Below, piece after piece: positions 48,555 to 60,169 of a stretch of DNA of 64,000 nt. The notes under the pieces were generated by a model. That model made no database searches and was not told where the DNA came from. It saw only the letters and a program-made list of their open reading frames with translations. A program made the position numbers and the translations under genes. Source of the stretch: Eucommia ulmoides (lineage: Eukaryota; Streptophyta; Magnoliopsida; Garryales; Eucommiaceae). The stretch spans positions 4,526,001 to 4,590,000 of the forward strand of contig CM028326.1 of the NCBI GenBank assembly GCA_016647705.1, given 5' to 3'. Every line of letters starts with the position of its first letter. Positions within the stretch are counted from its first letter, which is position 1.

Positions 48555-49254
48555 GGTTACGTTTGATAAAAAATTAAGTGCTTAAAACTGATTATATTAA
48601 GTACTTAATTAATTAAATTTGTTTGATAAATATAATTAGTATCATTTAATTAATTAAATTAACTTAAAAATTAAGTCAAAATGAGAGTAAAAAATTAAGC
48701 CAAAGTCCCTTCACTTATTTCATTTTACTTAATGCACTCCATTATTTTCCAATTACAAAAACACATGTTTTGACTATTTTACCTTTGATTCTCTATGAGA
48801 GTTTAATTAGAGTTAGGATTAATGAGAATTGAATTAATTTTGAATTATTTTATAGTTTTAATTTTATTTTATATTGAAATTATTATTATAATTTAATTTA
48901 AGCAATCAAATTACATAAAAAAAAAAAATACATAATATTTACATATTTTTGGGTTAATTTCTACTTTTAATTTTAATATAATTTTTTTTTTAAAATGACA
49001 CCCTAATTTTATTGTTTTGTTCTCAATTTTTTTTCTTCACATTATCTTGATTCAAAAGTAGTTATGTAAATTAAATAATTTTCAGTAAACAAATTTTGTA
49101 CTTATCAAACAAATAAAAAAAATTCAGCATTTAAATTTTCAGCACAATATTATCAAATAACCTTCTTAAATTTTCAGCACTTAAAATTTCAGCACTTAAT
49201 TTTCAGTATTTAAATTTTCAGCACTTAAAAATTAAGTCGTTATCAAATAAGACC
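48555..49254. mobile_element. Tourist-like MITE with long AT-rich TIRs
   Basis: The ends are GGTTACGTTTGATAAAAAA and TTATCAAATAAGACC, with inner inverted AATTAAGTGCTTAAA and AGCACTTAAAAATTAAGTC. TTA flanks both sides (48552-48554 and 49255-49257). 700 bp, noncoding, and partly built of repeated TTTTCAGCACTTAAA phrases at the right end. Confidence 0.8.
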
Positions 49255-50259
49255 TTACTCTTAGTAAACCTTGTGCTAATCTTTTGTCCCGTCGTCCCAA
49301 TTTTCTCCATTTTTTCTAAGGGCAATTAATTTCTTAGTCCTCTATAGAGACCCAACAGAGAAAAAAGATCTCCTGACATGAACAATTAAATTTTCAGACT
49401 CCACCAAATTTTTATAAAAAAGTCCTTCATTATGGCCCTCCATGTTAACATTTATTTACAAGTCTGCCATTTTGTCATTATACAACAAGACAAATTTGAA
49501 CAACAAAGGATGTTAACATTCACGTAACTTATTCAAGTAAATACTACTTATTTATATTATAATATTACATTGGGATTGACATTAACATTATTAAATCCAT
49601 TTTTTTTTTTTGTTAACGCATCATCTCTCAATCTGTCTGTTTATGCATTACGTTAACGTTAACTCATTTTATCATCAGACGTATTGTATATTTTTTCTCT
49701 TGAATATTTATCATATTTTTTATTTGTGTTAACGTTAATGCATTTTTTTTTTGTGTGTTTCATATTATCGTCTCTTTCATTATTTGTTTTGTGTGCATTA
49801 ACGTTAATGTTAGTTGCATTAATATTAATGCAAATATAACTCAACACATTAATTTAATTACGTTAATGTTAACGCGATTACAACCCAACACATTTAATTT
49901 TATTACGTTAACGTTAACACAATTACAATCTAGTACACTTAACTTAATTGTGTTAACGTTAACGCAATTACAAACCCAATACATTTGGTTGTGTTAACGC
50001 TCAACACATTTAGTTGTGTTAACGCTCAACTTTAGAGAGTGAGTGAGAGAGAGAGTGAGAGTGTGAGTGATAATTAATATAAATAAGAGAGAGAGTTTGT
50101 TCAGGGGTACATGTGTCTTTTTAGTGTTCTTTTTGTTTTTTTGGAGGACTAAAAACTTAATTGATTGTACTATTTGGTCTGAATTCTAATTAAACATATG
50201 AAAATGATTTTTTTTTCAATGATCTCTCTACGGGGACTATACGATAAAAAACTCTTTTT
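49255..50259. other. Intergenic, with GTTAACGTTAAC minisatellite
   Basis: No gene recognised. The feature of note is the palindrome-rich tract at 49645-50030. A GA-rich stretch (50036-50095) follows it. Confidence 0.5.
49645..50030. repeat. Degenerate minisatellite with GTTAACGTTAAC palindromes
   Basis: At least six copies of (A/G)TTAACGTTAA(C/T) or one-base variants occur between 49650 and 49965, then two TGTTAACGCTCAAC copies. In the right half they sit in units of about 35-50 bp with ATTACAACCCAACACATTT between them. The irregular spacing and lack of unique spacers argue against CRISPR, which would not be expected in a plant. Confidence 0.75.
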
Positions 50260-51716
50260 CTAACTTATTTTCTTCCCCTCTATATCAGCTAGAATCACTC
50301 TTTCTCTCTTCTCATCAGACAACTAAGCCAGCCTCGCGAAATTCTTATGCCTAAGCTTTTTGTTTATGTCTCTGAAAGCAGAAACAAGGCCACGCCAAAT
50401 GAAACACCCTTCCTCTATAAGCTGCATTGAGTTTGTCTCCGGGAGTTTTTGGCTATTTTTCAACTCTAGGTCCATGCAAAATGGGGAGTCCTTTAACCAC
50501 ATCTTCAGAGAGTGACCCTTAACTAGCCATGAAAAGGCCACTCCTCATTTTAGAGAGCCTAAATGGGGAACTCATTTCCCATAGGTATGCCTTCAATATG
50601 GTGTTTATAGAGACATTTTTGGACTCTGTGATCAGCACAACGCTTTTTGGAGACTCGGGAAAACTCTTCAATGATGCATCCTGCAAGAAACAATTCAACT
50701 GTGCTTAGTTTTTCTGGTTTTGTTTCCAAAAAACTGGTAACCGAAACAGGAAAAATGCTATTCCTGTTCTACTCCCTAGATTTCCAGAACACTTTTTTAG
50801 GAAAAGGATAGAATTCTTCTGATATTTCTGCTTGTGTTCCCAGTTTTCTGAAAAGAAAACAATATTTTGGAAACAGAAACACTACAACAATCAAAGTAGG
50901 TTGAAGTTTGACTGCATGTTGTAGAGTAAGCGAACCAAGAGCAGCACCAGCAGACAACTTTCTAAAATCAGCTCCCCAGTCCTTGTCAGCTACCCTGAAG
51001 AACACAATTCTCATATGAAAATTCGTAAACCATCTCTACTTTGAAATAATGTGAATTCAAGTGTTCTAAGAATATCAGTGAACAACAATAATTCCGTTTC
51101 CATTCCAATTTTTCAGATAACATGAAAAACAAACAGAAACACTAAACAAACTCCACCTTAACCTCCTTCCCCTCAAGATAAACTAGGATAGGTAGCTTAC
51201 CTGAACAGATCATTGCGATAGATGTTTCTCTTGATTGCCGGTTGGAAAACCCTTGAAGCTGTTGCCCGTAGTTCAAATGCCCACAAGAAGTCAAGTTTCC
51301 AGAAGCCTGCACACGGAACAAATTTGGTCAGTGTTCCCGTTTCTGTTTTTTCAGAAAACACCTCGAGCATCAAAATGATGGAACTTTTACTGATCTGAAA
51401 ACCCATGTCTTGCAATTTCTGAATCACGACGTGGAGCTCATTTAATCTGTTGTCGACGATTAGTGTTAGACCTGATGTTTGCATTGACCCCTAAATTTTT
51501 TAAAATAAATATTAAATGACACAATGCACCTTGTTATTTTTTAAATATTCTAAAATACAACTAAAAATTATGCACATGTAAACATCAGGTCTTACAATCA
51601 GGGCTTGCATGAGGCCGTTAATGGATTCTACTGCTGGGGAAGGGCCGTCCTTCATCATTGTTTGAAAGTAGCTCTTGCCAGCTCGTAGCAAGCGCTTGAA
51701 GCGTATGCATTTCAAC
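50260..51716 (-). pseudogene. EMB1270: EMB1270-like (At3g18110-type) PPR protein, broken C-terminal piece
   Basis: Minus-strand segments read in order: DGPSPAVESINGLMQALIV (about 51600-51660), NRLNELHVVIQKLQDMGFQ (to about 51370), FLWAFELRATASRVFQ with IYRNDLFR (51308-51201), VADKDWGADFRKLSAGAAL (50994-50910), and MWLKDSPFCMDLELK, NSMQLIEEGCF and KNFARLA (to about 50325), then SDEKREKVILADIEGKK. These match from memory the chloroplast PPR protein EMB1270, needed for embryo development. Splice ends persist (donor at 51200-51199, acceptor before 50994, acceptor near 50690). Hundreds of residues of PPR tract between MLE and LWAFE are missing, with frameshifts, an in-frame TAG near 50325 and MITE-like insertions. 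It is a gene fragment, not functional. Confidence 0.75.
51472..51597. mobile_element. Small TIR element inside the PPR fragment
   Basis: AGACCTGATGTTTRCAT at one side and its inverted copy at the other (about 51472-51492 and 51577-51597) enclose about 85 bp of AT-rich sequence. The coding text CTRATYGT flanks both ends, as expected of an 8-9 bp target duplication with two later changes. It splits ALIV from DNRLNEL. Confidence 0.55.
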
Positions 51717-51719
51717 TAG

Positions 51720-51945
51720 AGGGTGAACCAGAGGGTGTAGACACCCTCTGTGTCCAGTGAGGACAGCAAGAGGGAGGGAGGAAGGGAGGAAGAGAGAGAG
51801 AGGGGGTTGAGCGGTACAGAGAGAGAGAGAGAGGGAGGTGAAGAAGGAAGAAAAAGAAACGAGGAAAGAAAAAAAGAAAAAAAAATAGTAAAAGTTTGTT
51901 TTACCCCTCATTTCTGTTAAATTTGATGAAAAATGTAATCTACCA
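51720..51945. repeat. GA-rich low-complexity tract at the junction with element E
   Basis: Runs of GAGAGA, GGAGGAAGG and AAAGAAAAA, plus the near-palindrome AGAGGGTGTAGACACCCTCT at 51731-51750. It matches the 48300-48470 repeat in inverted orientation. The copia E frame stops here. Confidence 0.6.
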
Positions 51946-54900
51946 CACGTAGCCCAGTGATAAAGTTCCGCAACTATATTCCGTGATTGAACGCCTCATA
52001 GTAAGCAATAAACTCCGTTGCCAAGGTTGAAGAATCTATGAGAGTCTGCTTAGCAGACTTCCATGAGATAGCTTCTCCAACCAACATAAAGATGTAGCCC
52101 GATGTGGAGCGTTTGCTATCTTGGCATCCCACAAAATCGGAGTCAGAGAACCCGATGATCTCTAAATTGTCTGATCTCCGATAAGTAAGCATGTAGTCTT
52201 TTGTTCTCCTCAAATAACGCATTACGCGTTTGGCTACCTTCCAATGTTGCATACCTGGATCACTCAAGTATTTGCCCAAAACTCTCACTATAAATGCGAT
52301 GTCGGGACGAGTACAGACTTGAGTGTATTTTAGACTCCCTATTGATGATGCATAAGAAATCTTCTGCATCTCTTTCCTTTAAAGGTCATTGTTGGGGTAC
52401 TGATTGAGACTAAGCTTGTTTCCTTTAGCTACGGGTGTATATCTTGGTTTACTATTTGTTATGCCGAATCTACTCAGAACTTTATCAATATAGCCCTTTT
52501 TGTGACAACCCAAGGATACCTCAAAAATGATCTCTCAGTATCTTGATACCTAATACAAAAGAGGCGTCACCAAGATAATTCTAATCTAGAAATCTCTTAA
52601 TTTCATTCAAAAGCCTATATTATTGTTAGCCAACCGTATGTCATCGACATATAGTACTAGAAAAAGAATTTACTCCCACTGAACTTGTGATATACACAAT
52701 CATCAACGACATTCACCTCAAAACCGTATGAAATGATAACTTGATGAAACTTGTGATACCATTGTCGGGGAGCCTGTTTGAGACCATATATGGATTTCTT
52801 CAATTTATAGACCATAGACTTTGGATCTCTCGATACAAAGTTTTTTGGTTGTACCATATAGATCGTTTCGTCAATGTCTCTATTGAAAAACACAGTCTTG
52901 ACATCCATCTAATGTAACTCTAGATCAAAATGAGCCACCAGTACCATCATAGTTTTAAAAGAGTCTTCCAAGGACACCATAGAGAAAGTTTCTTTATAGT
53001 CTATGCCTTCCTTTTGAGTAAAGCCTTTGACAACTAGACGGACTTTATATCTCTCAATGTTACCCTTCGAATCTCTCTTGGTTTTAAATATCCATTATAA
53101 CCAATGAGTTTTGCACCTTTAGGTAACTGGACAAGATCCCAAAAATCATTGTCTTTCATAGATTTCAACTCATCCTCATGTTCTTGGAGAAAGATGAAAT
53201 ATTCGTCCAAAATCGTACTTCTCTTCTCCCTAGTGGATCTCCTTAATGATATTGCTTGAGGTTGTTGAGTTTGTTCTATAGGTTGTGTTTGAGGAATAAT
53301 CTTATTATTGTCTTGTTTTGGAATAATGTCAGGAATAGAAACTTGAGCCTGAACATTGTTATCTAGAGGCAGAACTATGTCTTGAATAGTAATATGTATA
53401 GAGACCTTATCACCGTCAATAATAGGTTCCGTTTCGAAGAAAATTGTGTCTTGAACAGCAATAGGTACAGAGACCTGATCACTGTCAATAGCAGATTCTT
53501 CTTCAAAGACAACATTTTTTATGTTTTCTTTCCTCTCAAACTCAACACCCTCAAGGAATCTCGCATTTCCCATCTCAAAGAAGGATCTTGATGTGAGATC
53601 GTAAAACTTAAATATTCTTGATCATTCAGTGTACCCAACAAAGCAGTAACTAAGGTGGCGTTTGGTAACCGTTTCTGTTTCAATTCCAGCAGTGGGATGG
53701 GAATGAGATGGGAATTTTGTTTTCTTTTTGGGAGTAGAATTGCGTTTGGTAACGATAATATTTTTTTTGTTTTGGGAAGGGAATTGTGTTTGGTAACGAT
53801 TTTATCCTAATTTTTTTTTTTTTTTTTTTTTTTCTCTTTTCAGTTTTGGCCTGACGGCGGTGGCGCTGTCGCCGGCCGGCCGGCGGTGCTTCGGCGGCGC
53901 CGTCGCCGGCCGGCCGGCAAACGGCCGGCGACGGTTCTCCGGCGTCGGAGACGGCGGTGCCCCCCGCCGGCGATGACCGGACGGCGGTGGCGCCGTCGCC
54001 GGCGACTGTCGGAAGTGGCCGGAAAAATTTCGGCCGGACGGTGACCGGCGGCCTCGGCGGCTGGCGGCGGACGGTGACCGGCGACGGTCGCCGGAGATGA
54101 CCGGCGGTGGCGGCGGACGGTGGCCGGCGGCGGCGGGCGGTGGTCGCCGGTAGGTGAATAGTGATCATGGGTTTTGGGAATGGAATGGGAATAATGAGAA
54201 ACAACTTTTTTTTGTTTCTCATTTCTTAAGAAAAAAGTGGGCACAATTCTCAAATGGGAATGAAATGGAAACAGAAACAAAAATTACCAAACGCTATTCC
54301 CAAACAGAATTCCCAAAAATCTGGGAATAGAATGGGATGGAAATGGTTACCAAACGGGGCCTAACTTTTCTTGAGTACAATTTTCTTTTATTTGGCCTGT
54401 AAGGCCTTGCCTCAGCTAGACACCCCAAACGTGTAAATACCTTATTAGGCTTTACGCCTAACCACAGTTCATAAGAGATTTTAGCCACCACATTACTTGG
54501 TACCCTATTCAGGGTATATGATGCAATCTTAAGTGTTTCTCCTCATAGTGATTCTGATAAAGAAAAATGAATTATCATACTTCTTACCATGTCCTTAAGC
54601 GTTCTGTTTTGTCTCTCAGCAATATTATTCATACCGGGTTTGCCTAGCATGGTGTACTATGTGGCAATTCTGTATTTCTCTAGGAATTTAGCAGAGGTAC
54701 CTGGACGTTATTTTCCTGATTCGTTAAATCTCCCGTAATATTCATTATCACGGTCTGATTTGACAACCTTAATTTTCTTTTCAAGTTGAAATTCGACTTC
54801 AGCTTTGAAAGACTTAAGTACGTCCAATGATTGAGATTTTTCATGAATTAAATATAGGTACCCATAATGAAAGTAGTCATCTATGAATGTAATAAAATAC

Positions 54901-56365
54901 TGTTTTCCATTACAAGATGCCGTAGGGAATGGTCCGCAGTACGTATTAGTTTTAAGATACCGAAACTCCTATTGGAACCCAATTTCCTTATATTTGTCTA
55001 TTTTCCCTTTACACATTCAATACAAATTTTGAAATTTATTAAATCAAGGGAATTAAGAATTTCATCGATAGCCCTCTCTATTATCTATTTAGAGATATGT
55101 CCTAGACGCTTGTGCTAAAATATGACAGAATTCTCATTAGCTAATTTTTGTTTTGTACCGTAAGTAGTTGTCTGAAAGGTTTCATTATGTGAAGCAATAG
55201 TATCTAACAACTATAGATTATCAATTAAAGAACCAATTGCGATAATATTTGAATCTCGAAAAAGACTAAGGTTATTATTTTCAAATAAACAAGAAAAATC
55301 AAGTTTGTCCAAAATAGAAATAAAAATTAAATACTGTCTAAATGACGATATTACATATGTTTCTTTCAAATCCAAAAAGTAACCAGTCTTTAAGGAGAAT
55401 TTAAAAGTCCCTATTGCCTTAACAACAACTGTTTCGCCATTGCCCACATAGATGTATCTTTCAATATCAATTGGCTTTCGACTTTACAGGCAGCCCTGCA
55501 TAGACACACTTACATGAGTAGTAGCACCAGAAGCTACCCACCAAGTGTAACTAGGTACATAAGCTAAATTAACCTTAAAACAAATCAAAGTAAGAAGCAT
55601 ATCATTATTTACATGCCATACGACGTGTTTGGAACACTCTTTTTTCATATGTCTCGCTTTCTTGCAGAACAAACAGGTAAATTCCTGATCCTGATTCTTT
55701 TGTAATTTGAACTTTTATGTTCTAAATGTAGCTTCCCAACCTTTATCTCTTTGTCATTGGTTACCCTTAAAAGTAGTGGCTAAGTGAGCATCTTTTGTAA
55801 TTTCTCGCTTATTTTTTTTTTCTTCTTCTTACACACAGTCAAATATGAGATCATTAAAAGTCCATTTATCCTTTCGAGTATTATAACTCATTGTAAACTG
55901 ACTATATTGTGCAGGATGAGAAATGAGTACTAAATGCACGAGTTAGTCCTTAGACAACTCAAACTTTAGTGTCTTTAGTTCTGAAGCGACATTGGACATT
56001 TTCATAATGTACTCTCTTACGTTCCATTTTCCTTTATACTTTATCCAGACAAAATTAGTTAAAAACGTAATTGTCACTGCCTTTTCGCTCTTTACAAAAT
56101 GTTTTTCTATTTCCTTAGGGAACGTCTCAACAGTTACCTCATCGGATATACCGTCTCTGAATATTTTCGAAATGCTGCATTGGATTATCATAAGATTTAT
56201 GCGATTGGAACTGTCTTACCTCTCATATTCTCTTTTAGCCTCAGGGGAACTTTCTTCAGTGAGAGGTGAAGGCTGTTCTTTTCTTAGTGCAAAGTAAAGA
56301 TCCACGTAGTCAAGAATAATTGAAATGTTCTCTCTCTAATCCTTAAGGTTCGTGCCGTTAAGCAT
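51946..56365 (-). pseudogene. Degenerate gag-pol of element E
   Basis: From the 5' side: gag start MLNGTN at 56365, gag body (55943-56191), zinc knuckle CLFCKKARHMKKEC (about 55630-55672), protease WWVASGATTHVS (55484-55560, Asp replaced by Ala), protease tail and start of integrase (55211-55447), integrase remnants (54430-54900), linker MGNARFLEGVEF onward (53034-53573), RT with MDVKTVFFN and YGLKQAPRQW (52657-52908), and RNase H with TRPDIAF and SGYIF (51974-52369). There are many stops and frame breaks, and the nested MITE adds 708 bp. The missing protease Asp alone would inactivate it. Confidence 0.88.
53654..54361. mobile_element. Tourist-like element with GC-rich (CGG) interior, copy 2
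   Basis: TIRs GGTGGCGTTTGGTAACCG and GGTTACCAAACGGGGCC, with TAA duplicated at 53651-53653 and 54362-54364. It is closely related to 9855-10481, sharing the flanks CCAGCAGTGGGA and CAATTCTCAAATGGGAATG and a GC-rich core (about 53850-54150) of CGGCCGGC/GGCGACGG runs that is longer here. It interrupts element E, so it is younger than that element. Confidence 0.88.
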
Positions 56366-56586
56366 TGTAATAGAATTTATGTTGGCAGTAATAGTAGTAG
56401 TAACTAAACAAAAAACAAAATAAACAAGCACACATACAAGTATGTCATAAAATAATAAAATAAGACATGAATAATTAATCTAAATTTGGAGACCAATATC
56501 AAGATACCTAACATAACATTAATTGCTAGTCTTTGGACAGAGGAATTAACTATAATTAGTACTCTCAGTGCATGAATCAAATGTTG

Positions 56587-56865
56587 ATAATAGATCATGT
56601 CAAACAATAAGTCTTTCTTTGGAACGACTTATTATTAACATGGAAACTTGATAATCATTACACATTTCTTCCCGCATGTATGTTTATTATTTGGCCAAAC
56701 AATAACCTTCATTTGGGTCGATTATTGATTGCATAGATAATAATCATACTAATCTCAATTTCAAATCAAATGTCTATTATTTTATTGAACAATAACCTTC
56801 CTTTGGACCGGTTATGGTTCACACAAACAACAAACATTAATGTTTATTATTCGGCCAAACAACAG
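56587..56865 (-). repeat. Leader hairpin repeat of element E
   Basis: Hairpins at 56606-56633, 56700-56727 and 56790-56817 correspond to those of element B; a fourth is cut by the chromovirus at 56865. Minus-strand stems include AATAAGTC/GACTTATT, CAATAATC/GGTTATTG and CCATAACC/GGTTATTG, with CCAAAG-type loops. Confidence 0.78.
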
Positions 56866-57493
56866 TGTCACAACCCGTCCCGAACACCCGTTATCCCGAG
56901 GCTGGCGTGATTCTAACATGACATCACCAATCTCCAAATTTCCAAAAGAATGACAATATACACCCACTGTATAACACAAACATCTACTATGAAGGACACA
57001 CCCGTCCCGAAATTTTACTGGCGAAAAATAGTTATTCATGAACCTTCTATTTTTATTCCCTTTGACAGCTTCTCTCAATCGTTTATACGACTCCATCACG
57101 TAGCTCTATCTAGTGCCAGTAGGGAACCGACTCCTAGCTGTTGTACCTGCGAGTGTACTGCCTTCTTAGTAAAATATTTTTCAAAATATTAATACGTTCT
57201 AAATACTTCCACAATTTAGTATGGATCAAGCACACATGTATATAAGCAATGGAAATAAAGCGATATAGATATGTTCCAGCTAAATCCCTCTAGTATGAAA
57301 TCATACCAATCATCATAATAAATAATATCAAATCAATCAATATACGTAAAACACCACATCTCAAGCACCAATCTCAAACACACACCTCCAACACACACAC
57401 ATTGGCCAGCCCTAGTGATCGTTTTAACCTCACGATCGGGAGTTTGCAACGGTACCGTACCATCCGTAGGATATGCCTTCCTACGAACACCCA

Positions 57494-57632
57494 TCACTCC
57501 GCCGAAGCGGATAATCACTGCGCAGTATAAACGTCTAACATCACTCTGCCGAAGCAAATAAACATCACTTCGCCGTAGCGGATAACATCACTCCGCCGAA
57601 GCGGATAATCTCACTCTACCGAAACAGATAAA
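57494..57632 (-). repeat. UUCG-loop hairpin array in the 3' LTR of F (copy iii)
   Basis: Five units on the minus strand: CTGTTTCGGTAG, CCGCTTCGGCGG, CCGCTACGGCGA, TTGCTTCGGCAG and CCGCTTCGGCGG, spaced by AGTGATGTTAT. Two are perfect CCGC-UUCG-GCGG hairpins. CTGCGCAGT forms an extra palindrome between units four and five. Confidence 0.82.
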
Positions 57633-59383
57633 TACTAGGGCATCATCAAATCAAATACAACATCATCGAATCACAACTCAATAAATATCGTCAAATTATC
57701 ACGTCTATCTTTTTTCCTCAAAACCAACTTTTAAGTCCAAAAGCATATTTCACACTTTTCTTTTTAGAGAAAACGTCGGATTCTTTCAAAACTACTTTTC
57801 CACCCTTTATTTTTCTTTTAAAAACCAGACATTTTTAGGAAAACAGATGTTTTCTATTTCCTTTTAAAAACACCGTCTGATTTTACCAATTTCAACAAAA
57901 AATTCATTTTCAGTTTCATTTTGGAAACCATCGAAATCTTCCAAAAATCCAGTTTACCAACTTACTCAAATACTGCTTGATCCATATCATTTATAAATTC
58001 ATACCGTTTAAATAATCACATGTTTCATCATATATATTTATAGAAAATAGTTTGGCAAGAAGACAGTACACTCACCTGAATATCCGTTTTTTGTAGACTT
58101 AACCGCTTATTCTCTACCGGTACTCCGGTGCCTGCGAACCTAATAGCGACAGAGCCTAAATTAATATTTTATGTAAAATAACCAAATCATACAATGCAGA
58201 CCCTAAATTCCGTAATTTCCCCCGTACCCACTTTTTATTACGAATAATTGTTATCCGGTAAATTTCGTTTCGTTAATAATTACTGTACGCGTTTGTTAAT
58301 AGGGATTGTGACAAAAATTAGTAAAATTAACGACTCTAAATTATAATCCCGTTTTCTACTATTTCAATTTAACAATAATGGTAATTGATTTAGATTTTAC
58401 CTGCTTCGAATCGTCCGTTGGTCGTGAGAAGGATATTTGGATTTTTATTGGGGGGGTTTACGTATTTTTTTTTCTTTTTCTTCTTCTCTCTTTTTTTTTT
58501 TTTTTTTTTTTTTTTTTCCTCTTTTCCTGGTTTGTATTCACGCTTCCTATTACGCAGTCCAGCCGCCATTGATGACATCTCGCCGTCGCGCCGCCGCCGA
58601 CGTCTCACTGCCGATCAAGCCTCGCCGTTCCTCCGACCGGACACACGCACCATCAATCGAACAACCCACACCCTTCCATGCACTGCCGACCGTCCCACCC
58701 ACCATGCACGTACTGTTCTCTCTCTCTCTCTCTCTAATTTTTCAGCGGAAACTTCAGCAACCTCCATGTGCCCTCAACACGCACACACCCTGCAGGGTTG
58801 ATACGTACCGATGGAGCAGAGCCACCAACGCCGCCGATCGTCACTGTCGGGCTGATTGGCAAACCCACGAACACGCACTACACAACACAAAAAGAACAGG
58901 AACTGTTCAGAGCAGGAAATACACACACATATCACAACGTCAACGACGGCCACCGGAAGCTTACCGTCAACCCAGCTCACCACCGTCGGCTGCTGAATAG
59001 CCCACCGCCGAACTGACCGACGGCAACCTCTAACGAAACCGTGACAATTACCCCATCGGCACTCCATACCATCGGCAATGAACGGGACCTCACATCGTCG
59101 GCACCACCGATGATCGATCAACGATCCGAACGAGTCGCTCACACCTACGATCGTCGAATCTCACTACCCCCTAACCGCCGGACCTCCCCTTTCTCTCTCA
59201 TTTGTTTCCAGTTTCTGCTCTTCTTTTCTTCCACCGTTGAAGATCACGATTCCCATGTTTCAAAGATCACAATTGCATGCTTTAGGTGGATCGGTTTATT
59301 CTTAGCTTGCCACGTCAGTGAATCTCGATCCTTCTCCTCTCCGATCCGGTTGTTCTCTCGGCACCCATACCCATATCGTATGC

Positions 59384-59387
<4 letters not shown>

Positions 59388-59455
<68 letters not shown>
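59388..59455. repeat. (TA)n microsatellite, about 34 units
   Basis: Uninterrupted TA repeat inside the LTR of element F. The other LTR copies also have TA tracts near the same place (19687-19706 and 46442-46489), so the tract belongs to the family and varies in length. Confidence 0.95.
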
Positions 59456-59460
<5 letters not shown>

Positions 59461-59791
59461 TTTTATTCTAATTACTCCTTCCTCCCCCCAAATTTCTTTA
59501 ATTCCTATTTTAGCCCAATCTACCATTTATAATTTTCCTTCAAATTGTAATTTCACCCCCAAAAGTTTACATGTTATCAATTGAAAGACAATTTGAATCC
59601 TAAAGGTTGGATTTAATGTATACAAATTTACAATTTGCCCTCCTAAACTTTCAATTCGGATAATGATTAATTCTATTCTACCCCATATTTTTTCCAATTG
59701 CTCCAAAATGTAACTAAAATGACGTACGTGCTAAGTCGGGATTTTACAACCCTTCCCCCTTAAAAGAAATTTCGTCCCGAAATTTTATTAC

Positions 59792-60169
59792 CTAAGTGAA
59801 CGAATGCGGATATTTGTTCCTTGTCTCGTCCTCTCGCTCCCACATCGCTTCTTCCACTGCATGACAGAGCCATAACAATCTGACTAACAGAACCATTTTT
59901 TTTGTTTGCAACACTTGGTCTTCACGACTTAGGATTTGGACTGACTTCTTAACGTGGGTCAAATCCATTCCCGATTCGATCGGTTGCGAAGTCAATACAC
60001 GAGAAGGGTCTGGCATATACTTCTGGAGCATCGATTTATAGAGATCGTCGTGTAGTCGGGATAATTCTGGCGGTAACGCCAGTCCATACGCTGTCATGCC
60101 TACTCGGTCTAAAATTTTAGATGGTCCGATGTACTTTGGACTTAACTTTCTTTTCTTCCTAAACCTCAT
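59792..60169 (-). pseudogene. Chromovirus integrase C-terminus and chromodomain
   Basis: The 125-residue frame reads KLSPKYIGPSKILDRVG, YGLALPPELSRLHDDLYKSM, LQKYMPDPSRVL, PIESGMDLTH, VQILSRE and LLWLCHAVEEAMWERED. This is the GPY/F module followed by a chromodomain, as in Tekay/Del chromoviruses. The stop lies close to the polypurine tract, as expected for the end of pol. Upstream the frame is lost; this is the only sizeable intact pol segment of element F. Confidence 0.88.

Larger units (their letters stand above)
51946..56865 (-). mobile_element. Ty1-copia element E (family B), truncated
   Basis: Minus strand, same family as element B by close protein and leader similarity. The 3' end (late RNase H and 3' LTR) is missing: text stops after LRNFITGLRV at about 51946. 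The 5' end, with LTR, lies beyond the chromovirus inserted at 56866 and is out of the window. A Tourist-like element is nested at 53654-54361 in the integrase C-terminal region. Confidence 0.9.
56866..59748 (-). repeat. 3' LTR of chromovirus F
   Basis: 2883 bp, similar over its length to the solo LTRs at 19404-22153 and 43907-46642. It includes a long (TA)n at 59388-59455, a pyrimidine tract at 58468-58520, a hairpin array at 57494-57632 and the conserved frame at 57333-57557. Confidence 0.9.

Noticed and set aside
49645-50030. CRISPR-like array of palindromic repeats
   Set aside because: Irregular spacing, repeated rather than unique spacers, no cas genes, plant DNA.
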